A stretch of DNA of 64,000 nucleotides from Orychophragmus violaceus (Eukaryota > Streptophyta > Magnoliopsida > Brassicales > Brassicaceae). The stretch is taken from NCBI GenBank assembly GCA_030180135.1, contig CM058231.1:20091034-20155033 (forward strand), written 5' to 3'. The notes beneath the pieces are model-generated. The model was not told the origin of the DNA. It did no database searches and worked only from the letters and a program-made list of their open reading frames with translations. The translations under genes were made by a program, and so were the position numbers. Shown here in pieces: positions 23,113 to 36,500 of this stretch. Each line of letters starts with the position of its first letter. Position 1 is the first letter of the stretch.

Positions 23113-23478
23113 GAGAAAAGGCATAAAATAGCACAAAAATATACCTTATCATAAATATAGCACCAAGGGAAATAATTCACATTTTTAGCATTATTTTAAT
23201 TTTAAAGACTTTTATAACATTATATAATTTAGGGTTTAGGATTAATTATTTAGGGTTTAGGGTTTATTATTTAGGGTTTAAGGTTTAGTATTTAGGGTTT
23301 AGGGTTTATTATTTAAGGTTAGGGTTTAGTATTTAGGGTTTAGGGTTTAATATTTAAAGTTAAGGGTTATGGCTAATTTAGTGACAAAACATGTTTTTGT
23401 GCTATTTTTATGATTTTTCTTCCTTGGTGCTATATTTTTGACAAGTCATGTTTTTTGTGCTATTAATGCGATTTGCCC
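23113..23478. mobile_element. Mutator-type MITE with telomere-like core
   Basis: The left arm (AATAGCACAAAAATATACC ... AAATATAGCACCAAGG) is mirrored at the right end (AATAGCACAAAAAACATGAC ... AAATATAGCACCAAGGAAG), an inverted repeat of about 85 bp. TSDs TTTAGGAAA (9 bp) lie at 23104-23112 and 23479-23487, the Mutator length. The 366-bp element is non-coding. Its loop consists of degenerate TTTAGGG-type repeats (next entry). Confidence 0.85.
23227..23352. repeat. Degenerate plant telomere-like repeat (TTTAGGG variants)
   Basis: About ten copies of TTTAGGGTTTAGG/TATTTAGGGTTTA-type units, mixing the Arabidopsis-type telomere heptamer with ATTTAGGG spacers. It lies wholly inside a MITE, so it travelled with a transposon and does not mark a chromosome fusion by itself. 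Confidence 0.85.
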
Positions 23479-23487
23479 TTTAGGAAA

Positions 23488-26308
23488 TTTAAGATATGAA
23501 GAACAAGAAAAACTATATTCGGAAACGTGAAAGCTTACAATGATTTAACTCAAGTTTAACTAGCTAGTTCCCACTTCCCACATCTTCATGATATGACTTT
23601 ATGGTCATTTAATAAAATATTTATCTATGTACTTGTGATGTTTAAGTATTGAAATCGTATTCTATAAATATCTTAATAAATCAGGCAACAAGCTTTGAAT
23701 TACATGAATCTATGTTAAATGATTTATCATAGCTAGACATGCAATATTCATAGTAGTACAACTTATAAGTGTATTACGTGGAAGATATGAAGTGAGGAAC
23801 GCTTTTAAGTGTAGTTGAAGCTTCCAAGTTACAAATAGTCCATTAATCAGAAAAAGCAAAGCAACCCAAAAAAGTTTTGTATTTATAGAAACGAAGTGGG
23901 TGTTTCTAGTGAGTCTCACCAGCTCATTTCGTTTAATTTATTTTTAAAAATTCTTATAATCATATTGGAGACTAGCTAGAGCATGTTGAAACTGCAAAAC
24001 GATCGAAACTGTAACCATCCACTCCCGCAAACTTCTGCACCCGCAACCACACCTATATTGCGTTTAAACTTTAACACCAAGTATCTACATAATACTAGTT
24101 CTTTTTAAACAAAAATGGGGCTGAAGTATCCTCTAAAGGCGCAGGTAGTTTAAGTGGATCATTCAAATGTTGATAAATTTGTTCAATGCCATGTTTTTAA
24201 ACATTGCTGATTTTCAAATTTACTGAGAATTCTCATTGTATTAACTTCGAGTAAATATATCATTAGACTTAATTTTGCTCGAGATTTCATAGACACCTCA
24301 ATCATCTTGATTTTGAATATGAAATCAGCGAGAACACTATACATTATGTATGGACCTACGATCGCTCATATTTATGGCAACCAATTTCTTCTTCTTTTTT
24401 TTGCATCAACGTCACTAAAAGCAAGGTTGGTCTTGGGTCTCTCCTCTCCACATCTTTAGGTCCCAAGCAACTTTTATTTACTACCTTTTTGTTGCTAGCG
24501 TCTAAGTTCCGAACAAAGCTATTTCATACATCTTTTTAATGACAAACAAAGATACGTAATTCAATTGATTTTGTTCATAATGATTGGTTCGAAGGTTTTT
24601 AGATATATACGTAGATCGTCAGTGAAAATTTAAAAATTTGTCATAATAAGAGAATCTATCTCTTCAAAGTTTTTAAAGTGTCGGCCATTTGATTGTGGAA
24701 GAGGAAAAGTGTCGGCCATTTGATTGGGCTCTTGCCTTTGGGCTTCTAATCATGTTTGTTTTTTGCAAAATGTAATGGCTACTTAGCCAATGGGCTTCAG
24801 CCCTGTAAACCTTTTCTTTTCCTGCTTTAAATAGAATATCTTTTATCAAAAAAAAAAAAAAAAAAAGGGGTTAAAAGTGAAGAGTCGATTAAAAAGGAGG
24901 GTGACAACTTTCCAACCCCAAGGTGTTTGCTTGCTTTCTTCCAACTCTATTTGTCCGTTTCCTCTATCTCTCTTGGAATCTGTGCATGCATATGTCTCTT
25001 GCGTCACATCTATTATATCTTCTACTTAAAATCATGTAGCATCTTAATAACTATAGATTGAGGAAATGAAATTGGGTTGATTAAAATTGAAAGAAATATA
25101 ATGGGTTTATGCAGTAGTTTTTCTTTAAACCAAGTTTATGCAGTAATTAGCCAACTTTTGGGAGTTTATCTGCAAATGACCACTTTTATTTATAATATAG
25201 TTTTGCGCGCACTTAAAAATACATGTTATTTTATCCGAGAACACATTATTTTATCTAACGGCATAGTTTTACCTAACGACACGGAAATTCAGGTATGTCC
25301 CCTCTGCTCCACCGGGTGCCTGGCTCCGAGGGACGGTTGAACGAGCGACTCATGAATTTATATTAATTGAAAAGTGTTTTTGGTCTTATATTCACTTTTA
25401 AAATAATTGATTACTAATTTACCATTAATGAAATTAGGTTAATTATTATGTTAACTTTAATTTATATTTTTATATTAATTGAAAAGTGCTTTTGACCTTA
25501 TATTCAATCTTAAAATGGTTGATTATTAATTTACCATTAGTAAAATTAGGTTAATTACTATGTTAAACTTAATTTATATTGATAATTTTATTATATTTTT
25601 AATTTTATTACAGAGATATAGATAACTTTGGTTAAAAATAGACATGATAAATATGAAAAATTGATGAAGATTTTTTAAAATTTTATTTTAGAGATATACA
25701 TAACCTTGAATAAAAAAAATAAAAAGTAAGATGAGATGATAAATATTAAAATATTTATGAATATTATTAATTTTATTTTAAAAATATACATAACCTTCAA
25801 TAAAAACTAAAAATAAGATGATAAATATGAAAACGTTTATGAAATTTTTTAAATATTAATAAATATTTTTTGGATTTTACATAGTAAATTCATATTATTT
25901 ATATAAATTTTGAATTTATATATATTTATATGATAAATATTTTAATATGATATTAATATTTATTTTTATACATAAAATATATAATTAAAAATTATTATTA
26001 TTAATAGTTTATTTATAATAGATTATAAAATATCTTATTACATATAATAACATATGTATGTTTAATTATAAATAGTTTTATATAGATTTTATAATATTAT
26101 TATTAATGTTAAATATATCGGTAATTTTTTATTTTTGAAAGTTTATGTTTAATAATATTTGTGCTTGTACATGGTGCGAGCGAATCCTACTAGTCTATTT
26201 ATATTTATTTATAGTTAAATGTTATCTTATATGATAATTTATCTGATGACGTGCTATTTAGTAAAATTGTGTTTATTAAAAAAAAATGATAGCTTCACGA
26301 AAGAAATA
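23488..26308. other. AT-rich intergenic DNA
   Basis: No gene recognised. About 24673-24730 has a direct repeat of AGTGTCGGCCATTTGATTG 31 bp apart. Text ending in a 19-base A-run at 24849-24867 could be the 3' end of a retroposed sequence, but I cannot find its TSD. 25340-26170 is extremely AT-rich with repeated ATTTTATTTTAGAGATATACATAACCTT-like segments. Confidence 0.45.
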
Positions 26309-26316
26309 CTACTATA

Positions 26317-26550
26317 AAGGGGCGGACCCATAATTCATTTTAAGGAGGGGGGGGTCAAACTATTAATTAAGAAAAATGAAATAACATTTAGGTGTCAGGT
26401 CTAAATCGAACCCAAGTTTTAGGGGGTTCAGTGACACTATGTTAACCAAAAATGCTGCTAATTCTTTATGGACTTTACCTACATTTAAGTATTTATCAAA
26501 TTTAAGGGATGTCATGTGAACCTCCATCTCACCAAGTTGGTCCGCCTCTG
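26317..26550. mobile_element. hAT MITE
   Basis: The left end AAGGGGCGGACCCA and the right end, read in reverse as CAGAGGCGGACCAA, form the terminal inverted repeat of the hAT CAGNGGCGGA type. An exact 8-bp TSD CTACTATA flanks it at 26309-26316 and 26551-26558. The element is 234 bp and non-coding; a G-run (26346-26353) sits near the left end. Confidence 0.9.
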
Positions 26551-26558
26551 CTACTATA

Positions 26559-28400
26559 TGACAATACATCTAACAATATTAACATATACAAAACTATATG
26601 GTTCATATACCAACATATGAATTAATTACGTTATGTTGCTAACATCACAACCAAATTTCCGGTGACTAGAATAGTGTATCAAATGTCATATTATTAATTC
26701 AGTAACTAATGACACAATTATTAAACCATATACAATAATGAAAATCAAACTCAAAATAAATGATCCTAAACAAAGATTTGATTTTAGTTGTTTTAATTTT
26801 AAATCATTTGATTTGGGTTGGATTATTATCGGATATGTTTAATAATTGAATTGTTTTATTACTAAGTTAATAATCCGACGTCTGGTACAATATTTTGGTC
26901 ATCAAAAATTTAGTTGTAATGTTAGCAACATAATAATATTTAGTTTATATATGTTGTCATGTGAATCATATAGTGTGTGTAGTTATATATATATTCGTAT
27001 TGTTCAGATGTGTGGTTACATAGTGATGTCTCTTTCGTGTAGCTAACATTCATTTTCCTTTATTAAGCATTGTTTATTAGGGTAGTCTTGTGTAGTGTCG
27101 GATTTAGAAGTGTTAGTTAAATGTCGATCCTAAGATATAAAAGACATTTTTGATCAGGCTTTTGTAGCCTTTGTTGGGAATGACCATTTTCTCGATTACC
27201 GAATGAAACAATTTTCTAAACCCTAATTAGCGTCTCATTTTTTTTTTTGTTTACTGAAACCAACTTTTTTTCTTTATAAATTCTGAACAGTTTATCGCTA
27301 CTTAATTTCGATATTACCAAACTAAAATGTTAAAGTATTGATTAATTTTGTTTTCATGTTTTATTTTATTTTTCTTATTTTTGCTATAGAACCATTTCTT
27401 TAGAATTTTTAATTTATTAATTCAATTTGTAACACTTAAACACTTCAGAACTATATTCACATTCGTAAATAAAATAGCGTTTATTGGTTCTTTAATACAT
27501 AAACCAAAACAAGGATGGATAGCATTTTATAAAATAAAAATTGAAACGAAAGATTCATCCAGCTAAATACATTAGTTTTTTTTTGAACAAAGGTTTAAAT
27601 GACTATATGTCCGTAAATGACTATATATTCTTTATAACTTGTATATTTCTGTTTTCTATATATATATGTAAACCTTTTTCTCCTCGTAAATCATTGATTA
27701 TTACCATATATATGTTCCAATCCATATTTTATCATTTAATCACAATTAGAAATTGATTAGATAAATCGAACCTATGGGTTTACCGGTCAAAACAAAATTT
27801 CCTATTTATGATTTTTATCAGTAGACTACCAGACTTTTTTTTAGTAAATTAACCCAACTACAGTATAACCTACATAAATTAATATTCAATAAATCAATAT
27901 TTCAATAAATTAATTATATTTTTGTTTTAAATTAAATTTCAAATCTAATTAATTTTTTCTAAATGAATAAAATATTATGGTTCCAACATTATTAATTTAT
28001 AAATGTGTTACTGTATATATAATTGTGGATAAGGATAAACAATGGAGAATTTTGTTTCTAAAAAGGAAGAAGCACAAGGTGAATGATATTAATAAGGGTA
28101 AGACGAAGGAAAAGACAACAAGGGTTATGAAATTGATGGTCTGCTCTGCTGCATCCTCAGACGAAAATATCGTACGTCTTTTGTAAGGTCTCGTGATTAC
28201 AAAATTAACTCCTTTAGATTTTGTCCCATCATTTCTTTTAACCTGCTTGCTCGACCAAATCATGACATATGCAGAATTTATTTCATTGATTTCAACAAAG
28301 CTACATGGAAAACGTCCTTTTCATTGTGTATTCCACTTCTGAATATGACGACGACTACGACCACATGGTGCCAGTACGTACCCACGACTAAACAATTTAA
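26559..28400. other. Intergenic region downstream of HB13
   Basis: AT-rich, no gene recognised. Short frames at 27541-27756 and 27977-28263 have no domain. Confidence 0.4.
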
Positions 28401-28684
28401 TTTTTTTCTTCTTCATAATATATTCTCTTTGAAAAAAGTTATGCCATAATAATATATACTTTTATATATGTAGATGACTTTTACCCATTTTTTCACATCT
28501 CATTGCTCAAATATTAAAAAAAAAGCAAAAAAGAAACTCAGTGGTGTTTGGTTGTTGCAGATATCAAAAGTGAGCTAATGATAGATTACAATTTTTTTTT
28601 AAGCATGCATGGGTTCTTCTGATCAAAATTCAAAATAGAAAGAAAATAATTTAAAACAAAAACCAAAAAACAGGTCGACCAGTT
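28400..28684 (-). other. Probable HB13 3' UTR and flank
   Basis: Directly follows the stop codon of the HB13-like gene on the minus strand. No poly(A) signal is clear enough to fix the end. Confidence 0.4.
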
Positions 28685-31600
28685 TCAATTGTACTGTTGC
28701 TGATCAAGCCATGGCCAAAAACCAGAGTGATCATCCATTGCACAGAACATGTTACTGATACTGTTCTCTTCTTTAACCATATTTTGTCCTGAAGACGAGT
28801 TCTGGAAGAATTGCATCGTCGTTGTGGTTGCTGGCGACGGTGGAAAGAAGTGTCGACCGATTGTCTGCGCCGCCCGTGGGTGACCGCTAGTTACTGTGCT
28901 GTCGATTGATGGCGGCGCCGTTGAGATGTCCAGTCTGAGATTATCGGAACTGTTATCGCTTTTGTTACTGCACGATCCTTCTGTTTCTTTGTTCAGATTT
29001 ATTGGCTCTGTTTGTTCTTTGTTTTTTAATCCCATTATCTGAAAATTTCAAAACATATTTATGAAACAAATTAGAATCGAATTTAGAAATAAAACAACTG
29101 TATAATGTGATAAGAATAAGAAAGCTATTGTTTTCAGATCTCTGTTTCAGACAAGAGGGAAGAAAAAAAGGATAATGATGTTTAAAAAAGTCATGAATCA
29201 TGTCTAATTTATTAACCCTACTTGAAAGCAACTCCTGATCTCAATAATTATTATCAAAAGAAAATAAACTTTAATCTTCCACCTTTTCAGATATTAAATA
29301 TATAAAAAATATTTTTCACCCTAATGAGAATTTTAAACCAAAAAAAAAACAAAAAAAAACATGACAAAACTCAAATTAATCATAACGGAAATAAACAAGT
29401 TCAATGTCTTTAACACTGACCAAATTATGAGATTATTAACCAAAAAAGCTTGATCTTTCACAATTCAGAAAGTGTTATAGATGGGTTTAGCACCCCACCC
29501 ACTTAGAAGGCCCAGGATTTATTCTTGATATAAAGGCCGGCCCAATAGAGCAATAGAAGCCCAATCAAACGCGCTTAGATCGAGCCCATCATCATCGGCT
29601 CGATTCGGCTCAGCTGAACGATGGCAAGTCAGCTCGGCTAAGCCGAACAGCAGCAAATCAGCTCGGCTATGCTAACAGCCAAAAGAATGTACGGCTCGGC
29701 CCATCACGTCACCAAGTACGGCCCAACTCGCACGAACTCGACAAGCGGTCAACGGCCTGTAGAAAGTACGACCGTATTTTACTATAAATAGGAGTCGTCA
29801 CTGTACATTAATGTAACTTTTTTGGGATTGGTGCACTTCTTACTACTTTCTCTCTCTAGAGTCAATTTTCCGAATTGTAAACCGAGCACGTCTCTCGACC
29901 TGCTCGGATATCTGAATACAAAAACACGCTCGTTCCGAGCATATTATTCTCCTTTAAGGAACCCGAACGCGATTATCTTTTCATCCATCCCGAACATACT
30001 TCTAACTCCTGCTAGTCTCTGAATCTAGTCGTTTCTCTCTCAAGAACGACTTGGTTCCTTCGGACCGAACACGTCAACTCTCTAGCAAGACGCGCATCCC
30101 GACCTCGTGACGACCTCGGATATAACAATTGGCCCCGTCTGTGGGGACTCAAGTTTTTCTTCACTAACGGACAGATTCAGCGATGACAGGAGCTCCATCA
30201 AACAAGGATTACGTCCACATCGAAGACATCACGAGCTCGGAAACAGCCTTCCGAGCAAGAGGGCCTCCCCAGCACGTTTCTCAGGTTGCAGACCCAATCA
30301 TTCAGCCGGCCGGCGCCGAGCAGCAACCCCCGAGTACCGAACGACCACAACAAGCCGCAGAAACACAGACAAACGAGCAGGACATGTCCACCTTGCTCAA
30401 AACTCTCATGACTCAGGTAGCCGAGCTCTCTCAGGGAAGCAATGCACGCTTCGATCAGCTCGCCACGGCACATGCAGTATGCCAGGGGCAAATCAACGAC
30501 CTACGAATGACAAGTCAACAAGGATCTGTTCCCCGAACTCATCTTCACCGAGCATTATTCGAAGAGACGCCACCTCCGCATCCGAGAAACCGAACGGTAG
30601 CGCAGCGGCAGACCGAGGACGAACAACCTCCTAACACGGAAATCCCAGGCAGCTCAGCGCCCGACGCACACAGAGACATTGAAATCGAAGACATAAAGCT
30701 AATGTTGAAAAATATGACGTCCAAAGTCCATCAAGCAATCAGCTCGGCCCCCGAGATCGACCGCGTACTGGAAGAAACTCAGAACACCCCGTTCACTCGC
30801 CGCCTCATGGATATCCAGTTCGAGCATCCTATCTCTGCGGTCAAAATCAAGATGACGACCTACGACGGCAAATCCGACCCAAGGCAGTTTCTGACAGCGT
30901 TCCGCATTGCAATGGGGAGAACAAAGTTTAGTGCGGAGGAGCGTGACGCAGGTTACTGTCAACTGTTCGTCGAGCATTTGACCGGCTCGGCCCTGGATTG
31001 GTTCTCCCGCTTGGAACCAAACTCGATCGACGGATACAACGACCTAACGCACGTCTTCCTCAAACATTACTCAATGTATATTCAGGAAGAGGTATCAAAC
31101 GCCGACCTATGGGCTATTTCCCAAGGGCCGAGGGAAAGCCTACGATCGTACATCACCCGCTTCAAAAACGTTTTGGCCAAAATCACGATCACCGACAGCG
31201 AAGGTCTACCCGCACTACGAAACGGCCTCTGGTACGAATCAAGCTTCCGAGAAGAACTGAAGAAAAATAGACCAAGCTCGCTAGAGGATGCCCTCCACCG
31301 CGCATCGATCTTTGTCGAACTCGAGGAAGAAAAAGAAACCTTAGCCAAAAAATTTGGGCCCAAGAGTTCGAATTCGAAAGATAAAACCGAGAAGAGTGCC
31401 GAACTATACGAACCACGGCAGCACTACGATCAGGATTACAAAAAATCCAAGGAAGAAGAAACCGCGAGAAAAGGGAAATCGTCGTATTACGTCAGTGATC
31501 AGTTGCAAGGACACCGACAGGACGAGGAACGTTCCCATCAGGATCAACGACAAAGTCATCCCGACCACTCTCAAAATCGTCAGCAGGAACGACCCACCCA

Positions 31601-33299
31601 AGGATACCAAGGTCAAAATCAAGGCAAGCCATGGAACAAGTTCGTCCGAGGAGCCGATAAAAGCAAGTTATTCTGCGAATATCACCAGCGAGCGGGTCAT
31701 AGCACTGAGGAATGCAGAAACCTTCAAGCCCTCCTCTTCGCCGATTACCAAGAAATTACCGCGCGAATCGGCTCAGTCACGCTAACAAAGATTCCCCGAA
31801 GCGACAACTCCTCTGCCGACGCACTGGCCGCCCTAGCATCGACTTCAGACCCCGACCTTCGTCGAATCATTCCAGTCGAATGCATAGCCCGACCAAGCAT
31901 TGCATCAAACGAAGACGTACTTCTCATTACCGAGGAAGAAGAAGGATTGGACGATGCCCATAGAAGCAACGAGGAGGTAATTAAGGGTACCGATCCCGAG
32001 CACGCTACTACCATCGACTGGAGAGACGAAATCAAGGACTACATACTAACCGGGAAGGTCCCCGAGGATCGTTGGGCAGCTCGCCGTTTAAAAGCTCGCT
32101 GCGCTCAGTACGTAATGATGAAGGACGAACTATTTCGTTGGAGCACGTCCAAGGCACTCTTACGATGCATAAACGGGCAGGAGATCAAATGGGTCACCGA
32201 GCAAACTCACGAAGGAGCAGGCGGAAATCACACAAGCGGCCGAGCATTGGCCACAAAGATAAAGCGACACGGTCACTTCTGGCCAACCATGATCGCTGAC
32301 TGTGAGAGCTATGTTGCCCGATGCGAGAAATGTCAGAGGCACGCCCCAAGCATACACCAGCCACCCGAGCTTCTCACCACTGCGGCCACACCCTACCCAT
32401 TCATGAGATGGGCCATGGACATCGTCGGCCCCCTGCCAGCCTCGCATCAAAAGAAATTCATTCTGATAATGACCGATTATTTCACCAAATGGGTTGAAGC
32501 CGAATCCTACTCGGAAATCAAAAACCTCGACGTTCAGAAGTTCGTCTGGAAATACATAATATGTCGCCACGGTGTCCCTTACGAGATTGTAACCGATAAC
32601 GGGTCCCAATTCATCTCCAATCTGTTCGAAGGTTTCTGTGCAAGATGGAAGATCCGTCTAAGCAAGTCCACCCCGAGATACCCGCAAGGGAACGGGCAGG
32701 CCGAGGCAACAAACAAGACGATCATTGACGGACTGAAGAAACGGATGGAGAGCAAGAAAGGCCTTTGGGCCGACGAGCTCGACGGCGTCCTCTGGTCTCA
32801 TCGAACCACACCAAGGACATCGACCGGTCAAACCCCCTTCTCACTTTCTCACGGAATGGAGGCAATGTCTCCGGCCGAGGTGTGCGTCCCGACAATACGC
32901 CTGAGTGTTGCGCCCGAGCATGAGGAGCTTAACAACAATATGATTATTGATTGCCTCGACCACGCAGAAGAATTACGAGATCGAGCACTCCTACGCCTCC
33001 AAAACTACCAACAACAAATCACCCGACACTACAACAAGAAGGTTAAGGGTCGACGTTTTGTCGAAGGCGACCTCGTCCTCAGGAAAGTGTTCGAAAACAC
33101 GCGAGAACACCGAGCAGGGAAGCTCGGCGCAAATTGGGAAGGTCCATACATCGTCTCAAAGGTAGTCAAACCCGGCGTCTATGAGCTCGTAACGATGAAG
33201 GGAGAAGCCATTCCACGATCCTGGAACGCAAATAAGCTCAAGAGGTACTACTACTAAAGCCGAGCATCTCTCGCTCACAAAAAAGCCGAGCATCGCGCT

Positions 33300-33352
<53 letters not shown>

Positions 33353-33390
33353 GAGCATCTCTCGCTCACAAAAAAGCCGAGCATCGCGCT

Positions 33391-33441
<51 letters not shown>

Positions 33442-33479
33442 GAGCATCTCTCGCTCACAAAAAAGCCGAGCATCGCGCT

Positions 33480-33523
<44 letters not shown>

Positions 33524-36500
33524 GAGCATCCCTCGCTCACAATAAACCGAGCTCGCTATACACGAGCTCGAGTAATATGTAAAGTGAACTACGATCGGCT
33601 TGATCCCCTTTCGGGGTACGTAGGCAACCTCTCACGAGGCTCAGCTATATCAATAATAAAAATTTATTAAGTTAAAATTTTTTCGTTTCAACCAAACCGA
33701 ATAGATCGACATCCTGGCCAGATGTTCGACACACTTTTAAGCCGGGCCAAGTTCCCGCACAAGGCTGATCGACAGCAAATAAGCCGAGCATAGCTCTCGC
33801 ACACTGTCCCGACCAGACCTTAGGGGTAAGCCGAGCACTTACTCGCACCCGACCCGTGGTACAACGAGCATAGTCTCAAAACCCACAACTAAGTAAAAGC
33901 CGGGCCCAGTTCCCGCACAAGGACGACTGACAAAAATAATAAGCCGAACACAGTTTCGCACAGCTGTCCCGGTCGGTCCTACGGGATAAGCCGAGCACCT
34001 CGCTCGCTCCTCGCCAAAATCAGTTATCTAACACGGACCGAGCATTTCTTTCTTTCATCTATTCCGATTCAAAACGTAAATAAAAGAGCGGGAACAAGAA
34101 GGAAAACAAGTTCATTAAAACGCACAAAGGCGAAAATCCGATTACAACGATGTACTACAAAAGCTAGAGAGAAACAAAAAAATTTAAGGAGCCTCGGGAG
34201 CCCGATCCTCATTCTCGACCGAAGCTTGCTGGTCCGCGGCAGACACCGAAGAGTCCCCGGCGGCCCGACCCGGACTACCCGGTGGAGTCATAACATAATC
34301 CTCATCCTTCAGGTCGGTAAATTCAATCGAGACGAGGGCCTCCTTGAAACGAGCAGCATCAGAATGAGCCTTAGCTATCCTTTCAGGAGAAATAGCAAAA
34401 CCCTCTTTGACCAGCGTCTCCAGCATAGACGCAACGGCAGCGGCCTGATTCATCAAAATTTGGGTCCTCCGCCCGAGCTCTTTCTCCTCATTGGCCTTCT
34501 TGATCTTAGAAAGCCGAGCCTGCGCTTTCTCCGAGACTCGCTCCCGCTCTTTCAGGACCTCAAGGGTACGAGAAGACTTCAGCCGAACACGCTCGGATTT
34601 AAGCTTACCCTGCAGCTCGGAGACCCGAACTGATAACTCATCAGCCTCGGCCCGAGCGTTTGAGCAGTCAGCCAAACACTGAACGTTCTCAGTATTTAGC
34701 CGGTTGTTCTCGGTCGAAAGCCCAGCGACTCTCTCTTCCAAAGCAGACACCTTCTTCTGCTCATCTTCAAGGGTCGATCGAAGCGCCACCGCGTGCAGCG
34801 ACACTTCACGATATCCCTCTAGCTCGGCAATAACCTTACCGGCCTTGGTAAGGTCCCGTTTCAACCCACTGATCGCCCTTTCAAGATCGACCTCCCTCTG
34901 TTCGTACGCATCGAACAGAAGGTTATAGTTAGCAAGCCCCTGAAACGAAAGACAGATTAGGAAGACGACGATCAACAAGATAAAAATCATAGGGAAAAGT
35001 AAATCTCACCCGAGCCATATCTTTGGCCGCCGCTTTCTTCCGATCAGGGAAGCGCGTATGCTCAACCGGAGGCAACGGACGCGGAGGACTTTCCCGAAAC
35101 ATCCGGAACAAGTCCGCGCAAGCCCCACCATCACGGACCATCGGCATCTCACCTTCATACCGAACGGAGAAGCCATAGTCCGTAAACGCCCCCTCGCCCG
35201 GTCCACCCAAGAAAGTGAGTCCGGCGATCTCGTCCAGATCTGGAATAGACTGGCGATCCTCCCGAAGATCAGCATCCCCATCTTCTTCCCGACCTTCAAC
35301 CTCAGCATGGCCAGCGCCCGGGTCATCGGTCGAACGCTCCAGAAGGGCCGCATCATCAACATTTGGACCCTCGACGTCTCCGACCTGGGTACCCGTAGCA
35401 CCCGGAAGAACCACCAGAGCCGATCGCTCGGAAGGCTCGAGCGCTTGACCCGCAGGATCAACGGCCCTCTTTTTCTTCTTCCTGATTAAGGAGAAGACGT
35501 CAACGTTCTCTTCGGTCCCTCGACCATCTTCGGGGACAAGGGGAGTTCCCGGTTCAGCTGCGACCGCATCCTCGGTCCGCGACCTTTTCTTTTTCTTCCT
35601 TTTCTTCTTCTGAGCCTCGACTGCCTCAACCGCCTCGCACACCTGACGAAACAAATCTCGGTGAAATTCGTTCACGAAAATCATTCCACGGGGTACCTCC
35701 CCAACCCAAGGCGAGAATGGTCGGTTCGGATCCAGAGAGACAGGATTTACCTGTGGTTCAGGAGGGTTAATCTGTTCCACAACCAGGTTTTCTTGCGGAG
35801 TAGCAAGATTCTCCTCGACATAATTTACAACCTCAAGATCCATTCGGCCCATCTCTTTCTTCCGGCTCTTCTTCGGGACAATTGCAACGAGGGGTCTGTT
35901 GTTATACTCGGCTAGGGACTCAACCGAGCGAAGATGACAACCTGCAAAGTATATATGTACATATTAAAGGAGCCCGAGCAAAAAAAAAAAGAAGAGGAGA
36001 AGGGAGGAAGAGAAGAAAAAGCAACAAGGAATACCTTCGTCTAAACACTCTACAGCTCGCTTGACCTGACCGGCGTGAACGTCCGGCCACCTTTGAATAC
36101 TCCGAGCAACAAGCCTATGAAGTTTTGTTAAAAAACTGTCCGGTGCTGGGAGGTCAAAAGAGTGACGATCTGCAAAAAAAATATATAACGAGGATAAGTT
36201 AGTTTATTTAGAGGAACGAGCAAAGCAAAGCGTTTACCATGAAGATGATTCCAAAGAACTCTGTATGGCCTTTCCGGGTCAGGAACCGAGGCCGAATTAA
36301 CCCGAACATAGAAGTAGCGGTCCTGCCAATCGTCGACTTTCGACGGCTTCCCGATGACAACTTTCTCCCCGTAACGGGTCCTCATACAAACATACCGGGT
36401 CCCGACGGTCGTAGGGTTCGTCGAAATTGTTGTAATCTCCTCGAAGAACCGGAGAGTCATCTCCACTCCACACTCGGAGGCCAGAATCATAGAGCCGACC

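Noticed and set aside
23227..23352. Interstitial telomere as a chromosome-fusion scar
   Set aside because: The repeats are degenerate and sit wholly within a MITE with its own TSD.
24670..24870. SINE or processed pseudogene ending in an A-run
   Set aside because: No TSD, no Pol III boxes and no coding similarity could be seen.
26160..26196. Possible Helitron 3' end (TGGTGCGAGCGAATCCTACTAG before T)
   Set aside because: The hairpin is very weak and no convincing TC start was found; TCTATTATATC at 25010 is only a weak candidate.
28685..29231. Two separate small genes for the two HB13 parts
   Set aside because: Splice sites, phase and protein continuity show one gene interrupted by an intronic element.
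33238..33540. Phenylalanine-rich open frame on the minus strand
   Set aside because: It is the reverse reading of the poly(A)/hairpin array; no start context or domain.
33261..33545. CRISPR-like regular repeat spacing
   Set aside because: Spacers are poly(A), there are no cas genes, and the host is a plant nuclear genome.
34226..36064. Plus-strand frames opposite the antisense retroelement gene
   Set aside because: They are shadows of the spliced minus-strand gene and contain no domain.
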